A program made the translations under genes and the position numbers. Of a stretch of 64,000 bases of DNA, positions 1 to 12,400 are shown in pieces. Numbering within the stretch: position 1 is the stretch's first letter; each line of letters opens with the position of its first letter. The stretch is from the NCBI GenBank assembly GCA_012184525.1, contig WOFQ01000045.1, positions 233,078 through 297,077 of the forward strand, written 5' to 3'. Origin of the DNA: Xenoacremonium recifei (lineage: Eukaryota; Ascomycota; Sordariomycetes; Hypocreales; Nectriaceae). A model generated the notes under the pieces. The model worked only from the letters and a program-made list of their open reading frames with translations, made no database searches and was not told the DNA's origin.

Positions 1-688
1 ACGGCATCCCGCTTTTCGCCATGGATACCGGCCCTGGCCCTAGAGGTAGCCTTTCCATGTGCCGTCGATCAGTGTTTGTGATGGATCACTTTCACAGGCA
101 AACCACTCCGCAAATGCCGTACCAACAACACCTTCCTGCTCATACTCATACCCATGTCTTCCTTTATGCCAGGATGCCTTATTGCCTATCCTCTCAACTT
201 CTTCCGCCCGGCCCTGCCCCCCCGTTGGCTGTTGAGCCGACACACAGGACGGAATCTGACTATCAGTTTGCACCTCAACCCTGGCTGTGACGGGAGCTGG
301 TTGGTCAGGGTTCATCGCGTCCCCTCCCTGCCTGCTGAGTCGAGCTGCCTCAGCCCTATGTCTCATTGGCTGGCTTCACTAGGTGCCCTTCTCGTTGGCC
401 TCAAATCAGGCTGCATGTGGACACCGGGGGCGTCGACTCCTCAGTAGCACGGCATCGATGATCCATGCCACAGCCTCCAGTGCTCGTCTGGCCCCATCCG
501 TGCAGAGTCCTGCCGGGGACAGTGGCAGATGGGTTGCTGCGAGGGCTGAAGGTGCCCACACCACCATGTTGCAATGAAAGTTATGTATATGTAGGCTGCA
601 CCAAGCCTCTCTGACTTGTCCTCCTCTTGTGTCTCGACGCCCAGCCTGCCATGCTCAAGCCCACGTTGTCGTTCGTCGACTACTCACT
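1..688. other. no recognisable gene
   Basis: I could not tie any open frame here to a protein family. The longest frames (about 90-110 codons on both strands) overlap each other and show no domain motif. The stretch immediately before position 689 is presumably the promoter of the RTA1-like gene. The 3' end of a gene beginning left of the window cannot be excluded. Confidence 0.5.
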
Positions 689-1951
689 ATGGCAGGCCAT
701 TGTGGATCGGCCTGTCCCGTAGAGGGCGGCTTCTACAACTATGTTCCCAACGTAGGCGGCAACGCCGTTCTACTTGCGCTCTTTGCCCTACTCGTACCCG
801 TGGTTCTCTACCTGGGTTGCCGGCACCGTACGCCCTTGTTCTCTGTCTCTTTGACCACGGGCGTTCTCTTTGAAGTACTCGGCTTCATTGGAAGGATCCT
901 GCTACATAGGTCCCGCGATCATGAGGGGTACTTCTTCTTGTCACAGTTTGGGACTGTCCTTGGGCCTGTCTTCATGACCGCTGCCGTCTTTCTCATCCTC
1001 CTCCATGTTCTTGTGGTATGCGGGGAAGATGCTTCTCCATTCCAGGCTTCCAGTCTCGGCTTCGTCCTCTACGCATTTGCGGCTTTGGGCTTCATCCTTG
1101 AGCTTATCGGAGTCATCTTTGTAGCATATGGCTTCAATGGCATTAGTGTAGGTTACTTTTCGACATTGGTCATGAAGAGATATTATGCTGACGAGTACAA
1201 AGAGAGGCGAAGGCGCAGACATTACTGCTGCCGGGCTAAGTGTTCAAGCAGCCATGCTGGTGCTATCGAGCTTGCTACTGTTCTGGTTTATCCTAGGCCT
1301 CGGCCCAAGAACCACAAACTTGAGCATCAAGCATGCAACAGTCTACGCATCCCCTCAATTCAAGAGGTTTTCGATGGGTAGGATACTCTTCAATGTTGAG
1401 GCATAATGATTGCTGACCGAAAAACAGCCCTGCACGTAGCGATCATTCTCCTTACCATCTTCTCCGTCTATCGACTTGTTGAATATGCCGGAGATGTCTC
1501 AGGCCACCTTTTCCAAAGCCAGGCCTCGTTCATGGTCGTTGGAGGTGTCTTCCCTCTCCTGTCTTGCATTCTATTGACCGTTTTCCACCCTGGCGAAGCA
1601 TTTGGCAAAGCTTGGTCGACAACATCCCCGAGGTCAATCTCACGACCCCAGCCGATCGAAGTCGGATTACCCGTGCACAACCGATACGACCCTGAAATCC
1701 GTAAACAACTGTCGCCCAAGTCGCCCAACTCGCAGCGACAGTATCGGGCGTCTTTGAACCCTCCGTCGACTTTGGCTGGCTCTCCAGGGTTACCGCCGAA
1801 CCCTAGGCCTATCTCTAAATCGATGACGCCGACCGAGTCCTCGAGCCCAGGCTCCTCAACCCAAGACAAGAGGTCGAGCGCTCGTGCAGAGAGGGAGAGA
1901 AACTTCTCGCTCCCCCACAGGGACTTGGTGAATAGTGATGATGTGTGGTGA
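689..1951 (+). CDS. RTA1-like (lipid-translocating exporter family) 7-TM membrane protein
   Basis: Predicted join 689..1151, 1219..1377, 1428..1951 (381 aa). The start is the ATG giving MAGHCGSACP; upstream in-frame codons include only a GTG. The protein opens with a short luminal segment rich in Cys and Gly (GGFYNYVPNVGGN), typical of RTA1 proteins, followed by about seven hydrophobic segments spread over the three exons. Intron 1 (67 nt) rejoins the loop as ISVDITAAGLSVQAA. Intron 2 (50 nt) rejoins FSM-ALHVAII. The conserved block VYRLVEYAGD lies in exon 3. The last ~110 residues are a hydrophilic Ser/Pro/Arg-rich cytosolic tail. RTA1-family members are linked to resistance to membrane-active compounds (yeast RTA1, RSB1). 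The substrate here is unknown. Confidence 0.85.
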
Positions 1952-2403
1952 AACTGATGCTGGAGGAAGGCTATGTCTCGAGTTGAGCTCGTGGTTCTTA
2001 TTCACATTTACAATTTTCATTGACGGATACAATGGCGGAGGATTTTGTCGAACAGCTGCTGGAAAAGCTGCTCCCTGCACTTTCAATACCCTTCTCAGTA
2101 CTTATTTGCGATCGATTATTGGACCGTTCGGAACGTCCTGATTTCCTTAGTCTTGTAGTAGATTAAGTTGTTTGAACTTCATGGATCTTCATGATCCAAA
2201 GGGTATCTAGTCCTGCTACTGCAGATATTCTGTCGAAACGAAAAACGCCCTTAAGCCTATTTACTCTCCCACGCTTGATTGGAAGAATCCTTACTCAAAC
2301 TCCCGCCTGTGAATGAGTGTCCCTTAGCAAATGCATATCCATACATGACCGCGATCAATAACCCTTCTAGAAATACGTCGAAATTCTCAGGAGACCGACC
2401 CTC
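1952..2403. other. intergenic, convergent 3' regions
   Basis: The space between two converging genes. I see only AT-rich 3'-UTR-like sequence and no coding signal. Confidence 0.5.
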
Positions 2404-3807
2404 TTAGACTGCATCCCAAGTGGATCTGGCCTCATTCTCCTCTCTTATGGGCAGTCCTGCCTCCAGTCGTACTTGGACATCCTCTCGCACGCGAACTGAT
2501 GCACCCTTTGACATATCATCCATCTCAACTGATTCATTCGATGACTCGCCGGCACAGACTATGCCTCTTTCGCTGGTTGCGTCGTTGTCCTTGTCAAGAA
2601 CACTGCTCTGCCTAACATATCCGTTTGAACTCTGCCAGTCACGGCTCCGAGACTGCGCGTATGCGCTTGGATATGTGGGCGATGATGTCTTCTTGTTCGT
2701 GCTCTCCAGGCGGCTGCGGAGGCCGAGCTTGTAGGAAATTATGCGGAGTAGCGGCTGAAGGGCTGGGAAAGAACCGCACCAGAGGCCGACATGGACTTCG
2801 AGGTCCGTCCAGGGAGCGGCCCGGATCATCTTGTATGTTCTATGACTGACGTTAGTTATCAACGGAGGTTAATGGGGATAGGAAAGACGAACGTGTCGAC
2901 CGAAAAGTCAGTGGTAACGATGACTCCAAAGCGAATCACTCCTGTTACGATGGCAAACAAGCCGACGCAGAAGACCAACATGACCTTGATCGCTTTGGCC
3001 CCAAATGTCATCTTACTGCGAATGACCCAAGTCGGGAGCACGAAAAGCGCAATGTCGATGCATATTCCCACGATCGAGTGAGTCCACATCATGTAAGCTT
3101 CCTTAGTCTTGGAAATACAGTCTCGGTTGGGGGCATTTGGTCTGAACAGGTCCCTAAGTCTAAGTTAGGATCGTCATGAACGAAGAACATTGAGCAATGC
3201 TGACATACAGGATGGGGCGGCATTCTGTGAGGAAGAAAAAGAATGCAATAAGTGTGATGGCGCCGATCAAGAACCCAATTCCGTATACAAATCGCATGTA
3301 GATACCTGAGACTGTTACTTTGGCGGTTCTCAGGACTCATGACAACAAAGTACTTACGGTCTCGACTTAGTCGGGGCAGAAAGGCGAGAATTGAGAGTCG
3401 GACGAAACCTGCGGCGAGGACGAAGAGTAGCTGAGAGACAGGCAATAACTAGACGTATGTTAGTTACGTTTCATTCTAAAGAAGTCTCCGGACAAACCAT
3501 ACAGCAAAGAAGGCATTCAACTGGCTAGGAGAAACTTGGTCCATGGGAGTCCCTGAGCCGTTCTTGACGTTCTTCATTTCGCATCCCGACAATGCGACTG
3601 CCAGCCCCTGCGTTGGTTTAGCAATTACTTTCGAGACATCACTAGAAAAGGATCCATTACGTAGGCCACCAGAGCCAGGAAGTCATCTGGGCCCAAGGCC
3701 TTCGTCATCATGCCCCGGACATACCATCGTAGTGCAACGATGACGGTGCTGATGACGACGAGGGCAATATTGAGGTTCCATATGATGTACCCTTTCGAAC
3801 CGGACAT
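2404..3807 (-). CDS. rhodopsin-like (SAT4/Pth11-type) integral membrane protein
   Basis: Predicted complement of 2404..2839, 2893..3153, 3209..3305, 3358..3448, 3503..3607, 3661..3807 (294 aa, five introns of 51-55 nt). The start is MSGSKGYIIWNLN. The exons give seven hydrophobic segments in the order of the fungal rhodopsin-like domain: TM1 VVISTVIVALRWYVRG with the following GPDDFLALVAY (the usual DD pair), the extracellular GCEMKNVKNGSG, TM3 LLFVLAAGFVRLSILAFLPR, TM4 GIGFLIGAITLIAFFF followed by TECRPI, TM5-6, and TTDFSVDTTYKMIRAAPWTDLEVHVGL, where the Trp..Glu block fits the family's WS..E motif. The C-terminal tail is hydrophilic. The donor of the last intron (GTTCGT) is weak. Such proteins are orphan receptors or membrane proteins and the ligand cannot be inferred. 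Confidence 0.8.
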
Positions 3808-6601
3808 AATGGACCATCCACTGCTGATTTAGAGACCTGGCTTGTTCGGTACACAGTGGCAGGTAGGATAATGATGTTGGACTCAAGGAATTGAGCGAAG
3901 CGGGAGGGAGACGATCACCCAGCCACGGGGAAGGGGGAAGAAGATGGGGAGATTCATGCTTATTATGTGGACATGGGGTAACAAGAGACTTCTGGTGTTT
4001 TTGGGATAGACGGGCTGCTGTCTAAGACACGCACGAGGCCCTGTCCGGCTGGCGGCATCCTGGTAGGGTTACGGACTGGAATGCGTCGGGTAGTGCGCCT
4101 CCACCTCGGGTGAAGCTTGATCTAGAGTCGGCTATGGCCGAAGCGTTCTGGAACCTCGAGTTAAAGCCAGACCACCGGACGCGTCCCAGGAGGGCGGTTG
4201 GCATGGGGGAACCAATCTCTGGGCCGCGAAAGCCGAGACATGATGGCCAATGATGGCGGACGCATCCTGGATCGAGGAGAATGGAGGCGTTTTAGACGGG
4301 GTTTGATCTCCCAAGAGACGAGTACCTGGCATAATACGAACGGTGGCTTAGCGGAAGGCGTTGTTCCCTGAAGATCATGTCTGCCTTGGACTACAGTAAA
4401 ACGGTAAGCAAAGTCTACTCAGATAGCTTGTCGCCATGGTGAACTTCGGACTCTTGGTATACGAACGGCTGTGCCATTAACACGAATAGTCCGGGATGGA
4501 CTGTCATGACCAGAAAGAGATTGAAAAGATACTGTGAATAGCTGTCAGATCTTAATTGCATCTTGGAGTTGCACCGGAAGCAAGTTGACAGTCTGGGATA
4601 TGAGTGAGTGCCGTCGTAGCCGTCGAGGCCTGAAAGCATGTGAATGGCAGCCAAAATGCCGTATTCCAGCCATCTGAGACCAAGGATGAAGCCTGCCACC
4701 TCTTTAGGTCACTGGACCGGGGCCTTTTTGTAGGATCAAACCATTGAAGCTTTCTGCTGTTGTCGGCAAGGCGCAGAGGGAAGGGGGCGGCGCCACATTC
4801 CGACCGCCTGAATTGCATCGGGCTACAAGATGATGGACAGGGGATAAGCTGGGAATTTGATTCATAATCCAACGCTACGTTTGGACTTCGAGATGCGCGT
4901 TGCCAGATCACTGACTGGTTTGGGTTTAGAAGAAGAGCCATGAGATCAAACTCAGGTCCCTAGATTACACGCAAGAAGACCATTGTATTTCGCTAGCAAG
5001 GAACTAGAACGATTCGGATCTGAGACTAATATTTGGTGCCTAAGTGAAGATTTGAAGATGGCCATTCTAAGTCACACGCTCGTTGATGGCGGCCAGCTCT
5101 TTGGATCGGGGTGGCCTGCCCCGAAGCAGTAATAGAAGCTGAGCTCGGGCCCTGGAAGTATGGCGTCAACCAGCAATTATGGCTGGCATGATGACCCATG
5201 ATCTTAATCATTGGGACGGGATAGACGATCTATCGATTTGGCTTGGACCAGCCGCTCACCATGGCTTGAGATGGAGTGGAAGAGCGAGGAACCGGCTGGC
5301 GGGTTGATTAGCGCATGCAAGGTAGTGCACGGGATGTTAGCGGGCGCTGAGGGATGCTTTGCCGTTCATAATGTGATTGGAAGCCAGTACTGAGCTGAGA
5401 TGATTGATATTCGAGACGGGAGAAGCTGGAGCTGTTGGTTGGGACCAGTGCCTCGCGACGGCCGTATCATGACTTGCCTGTGTCTCAGCCAATGTAAGCG
5501 CGGAAGTAAGGGGCAGCTATCAACTTTCGGTCGAGACCTGGCCTCTGAATTTAAGGCTGAGACTCCCTCGAATTGAGCTTGGAAAAAAAACGAATTGCCG
5601 AGGTGCTGAGTCGACATCGAACTGCGTAAATGCGAGTGCTTCGTGTCTTTCCCTTATCTCAACGTTGACATTTCCGTATTCTGGAGTGTTCAAGAATACC
5701 TGAGGATTATCTTGCAATCATGTCGCAGAAATACCAGTACATGTCCAGGGCCCAACGTCGGACCCCCTTGGATGGTAGGGCTGTTGGTGACGAGAATCGA
5801 GACCTTCAGGCTCACCGTTTCTTAGCTGCGGGATTGTTTCATGGCTGCATATAGTAATTACCGCAACGACATGACTCCTTTACGAAGTTTTATTAATTAT
5901 CGGAAGTTCATTGATGCCAGTCTCGCATGGACCTCATTACTCAGAAGCGGGAAGGCGAGACATCTCAAGCTTTATCTGGGATGAACCTAAGACTAAACAG
6001 CCGAGTCGACAAAAGCAATTTGTATCCCCATCCGCACATAAAGAAGTTAAACTAACTTCTCCCTAAGTCTAGACCTCTATCGAACCAATACTGATATGAG
6101 CCGGATCAAGCCCAACGACAACCCGAGGAGCCCTCATTTGCAATGTTTCTGCGCCACGGGCGGCATGCCTGGAAACAGTGCTTTTCTTGAGACGTGGTAA
6201 TATCCCAACAGAAAATGCGTGTTGACCAGGGATTATTTGAGGCTCAGTGTCTCTAGATACACCTTATGGTGCTCTGCAAATCTGTGCTGGCCCCAATGTC
6301 TCTTATTGTTTCACTCTTGCTTCCCAACGTTTTGGGACATGGGCTGTATACGCCGCCTCGGGACACAACCCGCTAGATTGCGATGCTGTGTTCGAATCGA
6401 ATGGTCTACTGCAGGGTGATGCATCTTTCGGAACGAGGCAGCGTCTACGTAGGAATAGCCACCGTTAAAGAAGGAATTGTGCAACCTGCTCGTTCTCCAG
6501 GCCTCGTATAACCCGCGGGCATCTCCTCCGATCTCTGGTCTGATCTTGAATGCCATTTCAACCCCTAATTACCTGCTAGTTGATCCTGTTTCTCCCTCAT
6601 C
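3808..6601. other. 2.8 kb without a recognisable gene
   Basis: Frames of up to 130 codons occur on both strands (for example near 4550-4940 minus) but none shows a family motif, a signal peptide or plausible exon partners. Part of it must be the promoter of the tyrosinase gene and, on the other side, of the rhodopsin-like gene. It could hold a degraded gene or repeat that I do not recognise. Confidence 0.45.
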
Positions 6602-8004
6602 ATGCGCATTTCGTTATTTGCAGCAGCTGTCGCTCTAACAGGGACAGCCATCGCAGCGCCTCCTTCTCACTGTTCCAACCCGATTGTTAGAAAGGAATGG
6701 TGAGTTCTACTGACAAAATTTGACCCCAAAGTCAGTTGGGAGCCGAGGAAAAAAAAAACTGACATGCTGTGCCTCCCAGGCGAACTTTGTGTACGAATGA
6801 GAAGCACGAATACATTGGAGCTGTGCAATGCCTTGCCCGAATACCTTCCAAGACCGGAGGCATCTACGCTGGCGCAAAATCTCGCTTCGACGACTTCCAG
6901 GGCACTCATATCACTTTCACTGACTTCATTCACTTTGTTGTAAGTATTTGAGCGGCGTCTCTTCGCTCCAGGCGCAATCGGCTAATGTTCGATCAGGGTT
7001 TCTTCCAGCCGTGCGTTTAAATGTGCAAATAATAGGGAAGAAATACTCAGACCTGGTTTTAGATGGCATCGAATGTTTGTTGCTCAGTACGAAAAGGACC
7101 TTCGTGACTTATGCGGATATAAGGGAGCGCAGCCCTATTGGAGTAGGCGTAGCTGGCCGCTGCGTACGTGGACTCAGCTGACCGGACTGTATAGACTGGG
7201 CTCTTGATGCAAATTCTGAGAAGGAATTTGTCAAGGCACCTGTTTTTGATGACCTGACGGGCTTCGGTGGGAATGGTGTATACATTGATTCTGCCGAATG
7301 GACCAATGTTTCTCTTCACATCCCCGGGAAGACCGGTGGTGGCAAGTGGTGAGGTCATGATGGAAGAGCTTCCTTCGACTAACGAATCGCCAGGATGTGT
7401 GACTGGCGGACCGTTCACGGAAAACAAGTGGAAAGTCCATATGGGCCCTGGTAAAGGACCCTTCGATGCTTTATATAGAACCCTGCTCATGTCATCACTA
7501 GGCTTCTCCACGGCTTACAACCCGCGCTGCCTGACGCGAGATCTTTCACCTTACCTGGCCACTAAGACGCTGAGTCACGATATTGTCGATCGGACCCTTG
7601 CGGCCAAAGACTTTTACGAATTTGACATACGCGTCCAAGGCGGCGTGACCGTCCCGGCTCTCCGCTATCACGGCGGAGGCCATTTGAGCGTCGGTGGCGA
7701 TCTTGGACTTGTCGGAGACGTCTATGCTTCGCCTGGCGACCCTATTTTCTTTTTGCATCATGCCAATTTGGACCGTCTCTGGGATCGGTGGCAGCGGGCA
7801 GACTGGCATGCTCGTCGCTTCGAAATTGGTGGGCCTGATACGCAGTTCGCGTACCCGTATGACTTCTTTGGAGAAAAGCCATATAAGAATATCACATTGG
7901 AATACGTGATGGACTTCCAGAACCTGATTCCAGGAAAGCAGCATGTCAAGGTCAAGGATGTCATGGATACCAAGGGCGGGGAGCTATGCTACACGTATGC
8001 GTAG
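6602..8004 (+). CDS. secreted tyrosinase (type-3 copper phenol oxidase)
   Basis: Predicted join 6602..6699, 6780..6939, 6997..7010, 7063..7142, 7195..7338, 7394..7450, 7502..8004 (351 aa). It starts with a signal peptide (MRISLFAAAVALTGTAIA). Copper-A ligands are in THITFTDFIHF and, after splicing, GFFQPWHRMFV (His near residues 76, 84 and 93). Copper-B ligands are in RYHGGGH and FFLHHANLDRLWDRW (His near 241, 245 and 270/271). Family blocks QPYWNWALD, TGFGGNGVYI and AYNPRCLTRD confirm the frame across introns. Exon 3 is only 14 nt, and without it the third Cu-A histidine motif is lost. The exon 5 donor (7336 or 7339) is uncertain. It would oxidise mono- and o-diphenols outside the cell, as in melanin formation. 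No neighbour points to a pathway. Confidence 0.9.
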
Positions 8005-8442
8005 ATGGGCTTGGCATGTACATGCTCTTATCTGAGAGGTTCTTACAAAGTAGTTACCTTAGCTACTGATGTTCTTCCTGTTTCATCACTGCATTCGTGT
8101 GCTCCAACCGGAGACGTCCCATGCTGCTGATGGATTCAGCATAAGCGGGGAAAAACAAAGGTTGACATACATAATCAAGAAACGATTGTTTTGACAGGGA
8201 TAGCCGCTGCAAGTCTCCATTTCAGCAGGTCACGGGCAAAGGTGGCAGTGGAAGAGGAAGCTCCCGCCGCATGGGATCAGAAGTGGCGTTGGAGAGTGGC
8301 GGTAGCAGCAGCTTGATTCTGCCCCTCAACAACACTGAGCTTTCTTTGTTCATCCTGCGGTCAAAGAAAGAATCCCGCTGACAGCTATTGAAGCGGCTCA
8401 ATCCATCTCTTACTAGACTAATCCCAAATTCAACTCTTCCAA
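8005..8442. other. intergenic region
   Basis: Region between the tyrosinase stop and the next ATG. No coding signal was recognised. Confidence 0.5.
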
Positions 8443-9099
8443 ATGGCAAATGGGCGACTGGACGAGTCCCCGTGTGCGGCACACAGATCGCAGTACGTCC
8501 TTCGCTTGCTCCGCCACCAACAGAGCCGAGGCCAGATGGTGATGATGGGTAACCCCGATCGCGAGAAGGACAATTCCGCTATTGTCGCCAAAGTCAACCA
8601 ATACCTCATCCGCTGCCACCTGCTCCTGGAGATCCAGAAACCCGACTATGAGCTCGCGCTGCACAATGCCGACCTGGCTCTTGAGCTCGCCCAGATGTGC
8701 GGACTCTGGCGTCTGGAGGGCAAGGTCCAGCGCCTACGAGGCCACTGCTTTCGGGGCCTCGGCCGATGGAAGCAGGCATACAACAGTTATGTAAGAGGCG
8801 CTAGCGTTGCAGACGCGGCCGACAATATCGAGGTGTGGACAAAGGAGTGCTTGGACATGATGGAGCGGCGGGGGGAGAAGAGGCGGCCACGAAGACGGAA
8901 GCCCGTGCTGTCTGTGCAGGTGCCGAGGCTTGACGAGGACAAAGAAAAGGAGAGAAGACGAGAGACTTCGGGATATCAGCAAGTTCAATATGACGAAGAG
9001 GGAGAAGATGATGAGGTTCAGGACATGGCATACGCAGCGACACCGAGACTCAGGAGAGTCCAACGCTTCGTGATCGAACCTCGTCTAGTCGGAAGTTAG
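8443..9099 (+). CDS. hypothetical TPR-like helical protein
   Basis: A single intronless frame of 218 aa starting at ATG (MANGRLDESPC). The first ~130 residues have the look of two tetratricopeptide-like helical hairpins: YLIRCHLLLEIQKPDYELALHNADLALEL with the A/L/Y spacing of a TPR, then GKVQRLRGHCFRGLGRWKQAYNSYVRG. The rest is strongly charged (RRGEKRRPRRRKP, then KEKERRR and acidic DEEGEDDE stretches), probably disordered. There is no signal peptide or membrane segment. I do not recognise a named family; it may be a scaffold or chaperone-like adaptor. The TPR reading rests on eye inspection only. Confidence 0.6.
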   Translation: MANGRLDESPCAAHRSQYVLRLLRHQQSRGQMVMMGNPDREKDNSAIVAKVNQYLIRCHLLLEIQKPDYELALHNADLALELAQMCGLWRLEGKVQRLRGHCFRGLGRWKQAYNSYVRGASVADAADNIEVWTKECLDMMERRGEKRRPRRRKPVLSVQVPRLDEDKEKERRRETSGYQQVQYDEEGEDDEVQDMAYAATPRLRRVQRFVIEPRLVGS

Positions 9100-9495
9100 G
9101 ATTGCTACCTAATTGCATCACTGTGTCATAATACGGATGTCTGGTCTCTCTTTTCGGTGTACGAGTCCAGTGCTAAAAAGCTGTTCTGGGAAGACGCCCT
9201 TTGTTCTCAGCCCTTGATGTGGCGTTCGCAGGGTCATTCCAATACTCATGGAACGAGCTTACGCCAACCGAGAAGTCGGTTTTCGCCCATGTAATTATAT
9301 TTAAAAGAGTATCTACTCTCCGTCCATTGACTCTTGATTTCGTCATTTGCAAAATTTTTACCATCTTCTTACCGTGTGTGATTCACACGCACTGCCCACC
9401 CCGACAACAACAAACTTGTCCACTTTCATCCTCACTTTTCCATACCACCAGGAATCAACGACCACGTTCACGACTGATTGGATCGATCAGCAAAT
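9100..9495 (+). promoter_or_regulatory. promoter of the coiled-coil gene
   Basis: A TATA-like stretch (TATATTTAAAA) begins near 9295. It is followed by a strongly pyrimidine-rich tract (about 9400-9460) running to the ATG at 9496. CT-rich tracts next to the start are common in fungal core promoters. Confidence 0.4.
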
Positions 9496-12400
9496 ATGTC
9501 TGACGCTTCCGATCAAGGGAGGGCCACTCCTCCTGCGGTGGAAGAGTCCAAGACATCCAGCGCCAGTGACGGCGAGTTTGCCGCCCAAGTCATCAACAAG
9601 GATGGCGATACTGAACCCGAATTCCCCAGGGGTCAGAATACACCCCCGACCTTGGAGACTTCACAACCCACTGTATCTTCCCCGACCGAGAAGGAGAAAT
9701 CTCCTCAGTCTGACAAGTCATCCCCGCTTGTTAACGAGCCAACTACCCCTCGGTCGCCGCAGGCTGAGAGCTCTGCCCAAGCTCAGAAGTCCTCCCCGAC
9801 TCAAAAGTCTCCCCAGACCCCAAAGAGCACGAAGAGTCCTTCGCCTCAGAGCTCTCCTCAGCAACCCAAGTCCCCGCAGGGGCAGAAATCTCCACGATCT
9901 CAAGAGTCTCCCCAAACTCCGAAGCCAGAGGAGCAACAACGCGCGGGAAGTATTCCCAGATCAGCTGAACCTGAGCCAGCCCCTTCACCTACTTCGCGGA
10001 AAAATATCGAGGCAATTGCGAAGCTCCGGGCTGAGCGCGAAGCCAAAGGACCAGAGTTCTTTGGGATGATTCACCCAACTCCGCCTCCGGGAGACCCAAA
10101 GATCAAGCACATTTTCACGATACCTTCTAAGCACGTGTCTAAGGAGCAGGCGCGGGAGGTCATCGGAAGATGGCGGGTAAGATCGACGCCAGAAGGAGGC
10201 AAAGAGCCGGAGCCGATGGGGGAACATCTTCGACCGTCAACTCCGCCTCTGGAGCGAGCTGAGAAGACACGAGATAACCTGAAAGCCATGGGCCATGAGA
10301 TAGGAAAGGATGAGTTCAGAATTATCCATGACCAAGCTACTTCCAATTCGGGCTTCATCGCAGCGTTGCAGGAGTTTGCCGTAGGCAAGACATGTCTATC
10401 TGTCGACCTCTTCAACGAAGCTATCCGTCGTATGGACAACCTCATGCTTGAGCTGGCCACCCAAAGCAACTTCCAGAGCCAAAAGTACCGGAAGCTCAAG
10501 GATGACTATGATGACTTGCGACAGCGGGGGAAGGAAAAAGTAAGTGAACTGGAAGGTCAGCTTGATGATCAAGTGGATGCATTTAAAAAGCAGTTCAAAG
10601 AGCAAGAGGCTACACGCAAGAAGCAGTTGAAAGACCAAGCGGAAGCGTTGAATCAAGAGGAGCTGGTCCTCAAATTGCAGGAGGACCTGCAAAGACAGGA
10701 CGACTTTTACCAGAAAGAGCTCGACAAGCAAGAAGTCAAGTGGAAACAAGAGGTTAGGCAAACCGCAGCTGCCTGGAGGAAAAAGCTTGACGAGAAGGAA
10801 GAGGATTGGGACAATGAGGTCAGCAAAAGAGAGGTAACTTTCCAGAGGATCTTCGACGAGGAGATGAAAGTTGTTGATGAGAAACAGGAGAAACTACGAG
10901 ACGAGATCATGGCTCTCAAGGCCGAGAACCTTGAGCTAAGGAAGGGTGTCGAAATATCCCGTGGTAATGACTCTAAGAGTAGGTCTTGTGGTGAATTTAT
11001 GAAGAAACTTGCTAATGCTCTGTTTAGAGGGTAAGCTGATCAACGAAGCGGCCGAGGAGCTGGAAGTCCTCAAAACGAGGTTTGAAGACGTGAAAGCCAA
11101 CCGCGATCAATACAAGGCCCACGGCCTGCACATGTACAGGGAGGTCAAGCAGAACCTCAATGTGTGGGGGGCCATCATGAATGCGATGGCTTCGGATACC
11201 GAACTCAAGGAGAAGATTCCACAGAAAGAGCGAACACTCATGGTCGAGATCTACATGCAGCTGGAGGAAATAGAGCGGCGATGGATAGTCTCGTGGCCTG
11301 GGCTTCAACCAGCTTTGAAGAAAACAGCCGTAGAGAAAGATATATTGACCAAGATCGCATTTGATAAGGCGCAGGATTCCCTCCTACAAGGTAAGTGATA
11401 CACTAATTTGTCTCCTTCATGTGACCTTTCGCGGACAACACGAAGCTAATCAGATGTAGACTTGGAGAAGATTTCGACACTGAATGCGAAATTGAGTATA
11501 GAGGTAGCGAAGAAAGAGGAGAAAACCTGGCTCCAAACCGAAGAACTCCGCAAAGTTGACTCTGAGAACCAAGGGCTACGGTTCCGGTCCGAGGACAGCT
11601 CTGAGAAGGAGTCCGGGAAGAGCTCTGGAAAGTTGAGTCTTGATGAACAGAACCTTGAGTTCGACGACCTGGCTTTTGATGAGTCTACTGAGAAGCTTCT
11701 CGAAAAGACAGAGGAGATAGAGGAGTTAAAGAACAGCCTATTCCTTGTCCGCCGCGAGTTGGAGGCGGCTAGGCGGCGGGAACGATCCCGTCGTCGATCA
11801 CCCACGACGTCCATCAAGTCTGGGTACGAAGACGTGGTAGACTCTTCAGACCCAAGCATCGAGCCGAAGCTCAAGACAATCCCCGAACTGCTTGAGGTCT
11901 TTGAGACCCGAAGCAAAGCGGCCAAGCGTGCTGGAACGGATATGGAGGACCTCGACCTGCCTGGCATCGCCCCCAATGATCTTGACAACGTGAACCACTT
12001 CAATATCAAGCACTTGTTCAATATACGCGAGAGTATCCTAATTGCACTTCAGGATAAGGCCGGCGAGCAGCTGACGAAGCTATTGTATATGTTCGAGCAG
12101 TGGTACCACGCCTACGAAAACACCTTCTTCAGCATGAGCGAGGACACTATCTTCGAGATCGACGGCTCGCGCCTCGTACTTAAGGCATACTGGGCGCTTA
12201 TCCATCTCAAGAACCGTGAATTGGCGCGCAAGACACTGCACCGTGGCGTGACCAAGTTGGAGCGCGTATTGCACCCGTACGATACGAAGCTGTATCTCCG
12301 CTTGGCGCAGCACGTCGAGCTCACGCTAGACAAGTTCGATGTCGAGACGGACGGGACCTTGACGCGCGAACAATTCATCAAATTGTCTCGTGTCACGAAC

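Noticed and set aside
7011..7062. Premature stop in the tyrosinase (TAA after GFFQPCV)
   Set aside because: The stop lies in an intron (GTGCGT..TTTAG). Splicing gives the expected PWHR motif.
9478..9495. Earlier start for the coiled-coil protein
   Set aside because: The codon at 9478 is TTG. The first ATG in frame is 9496.
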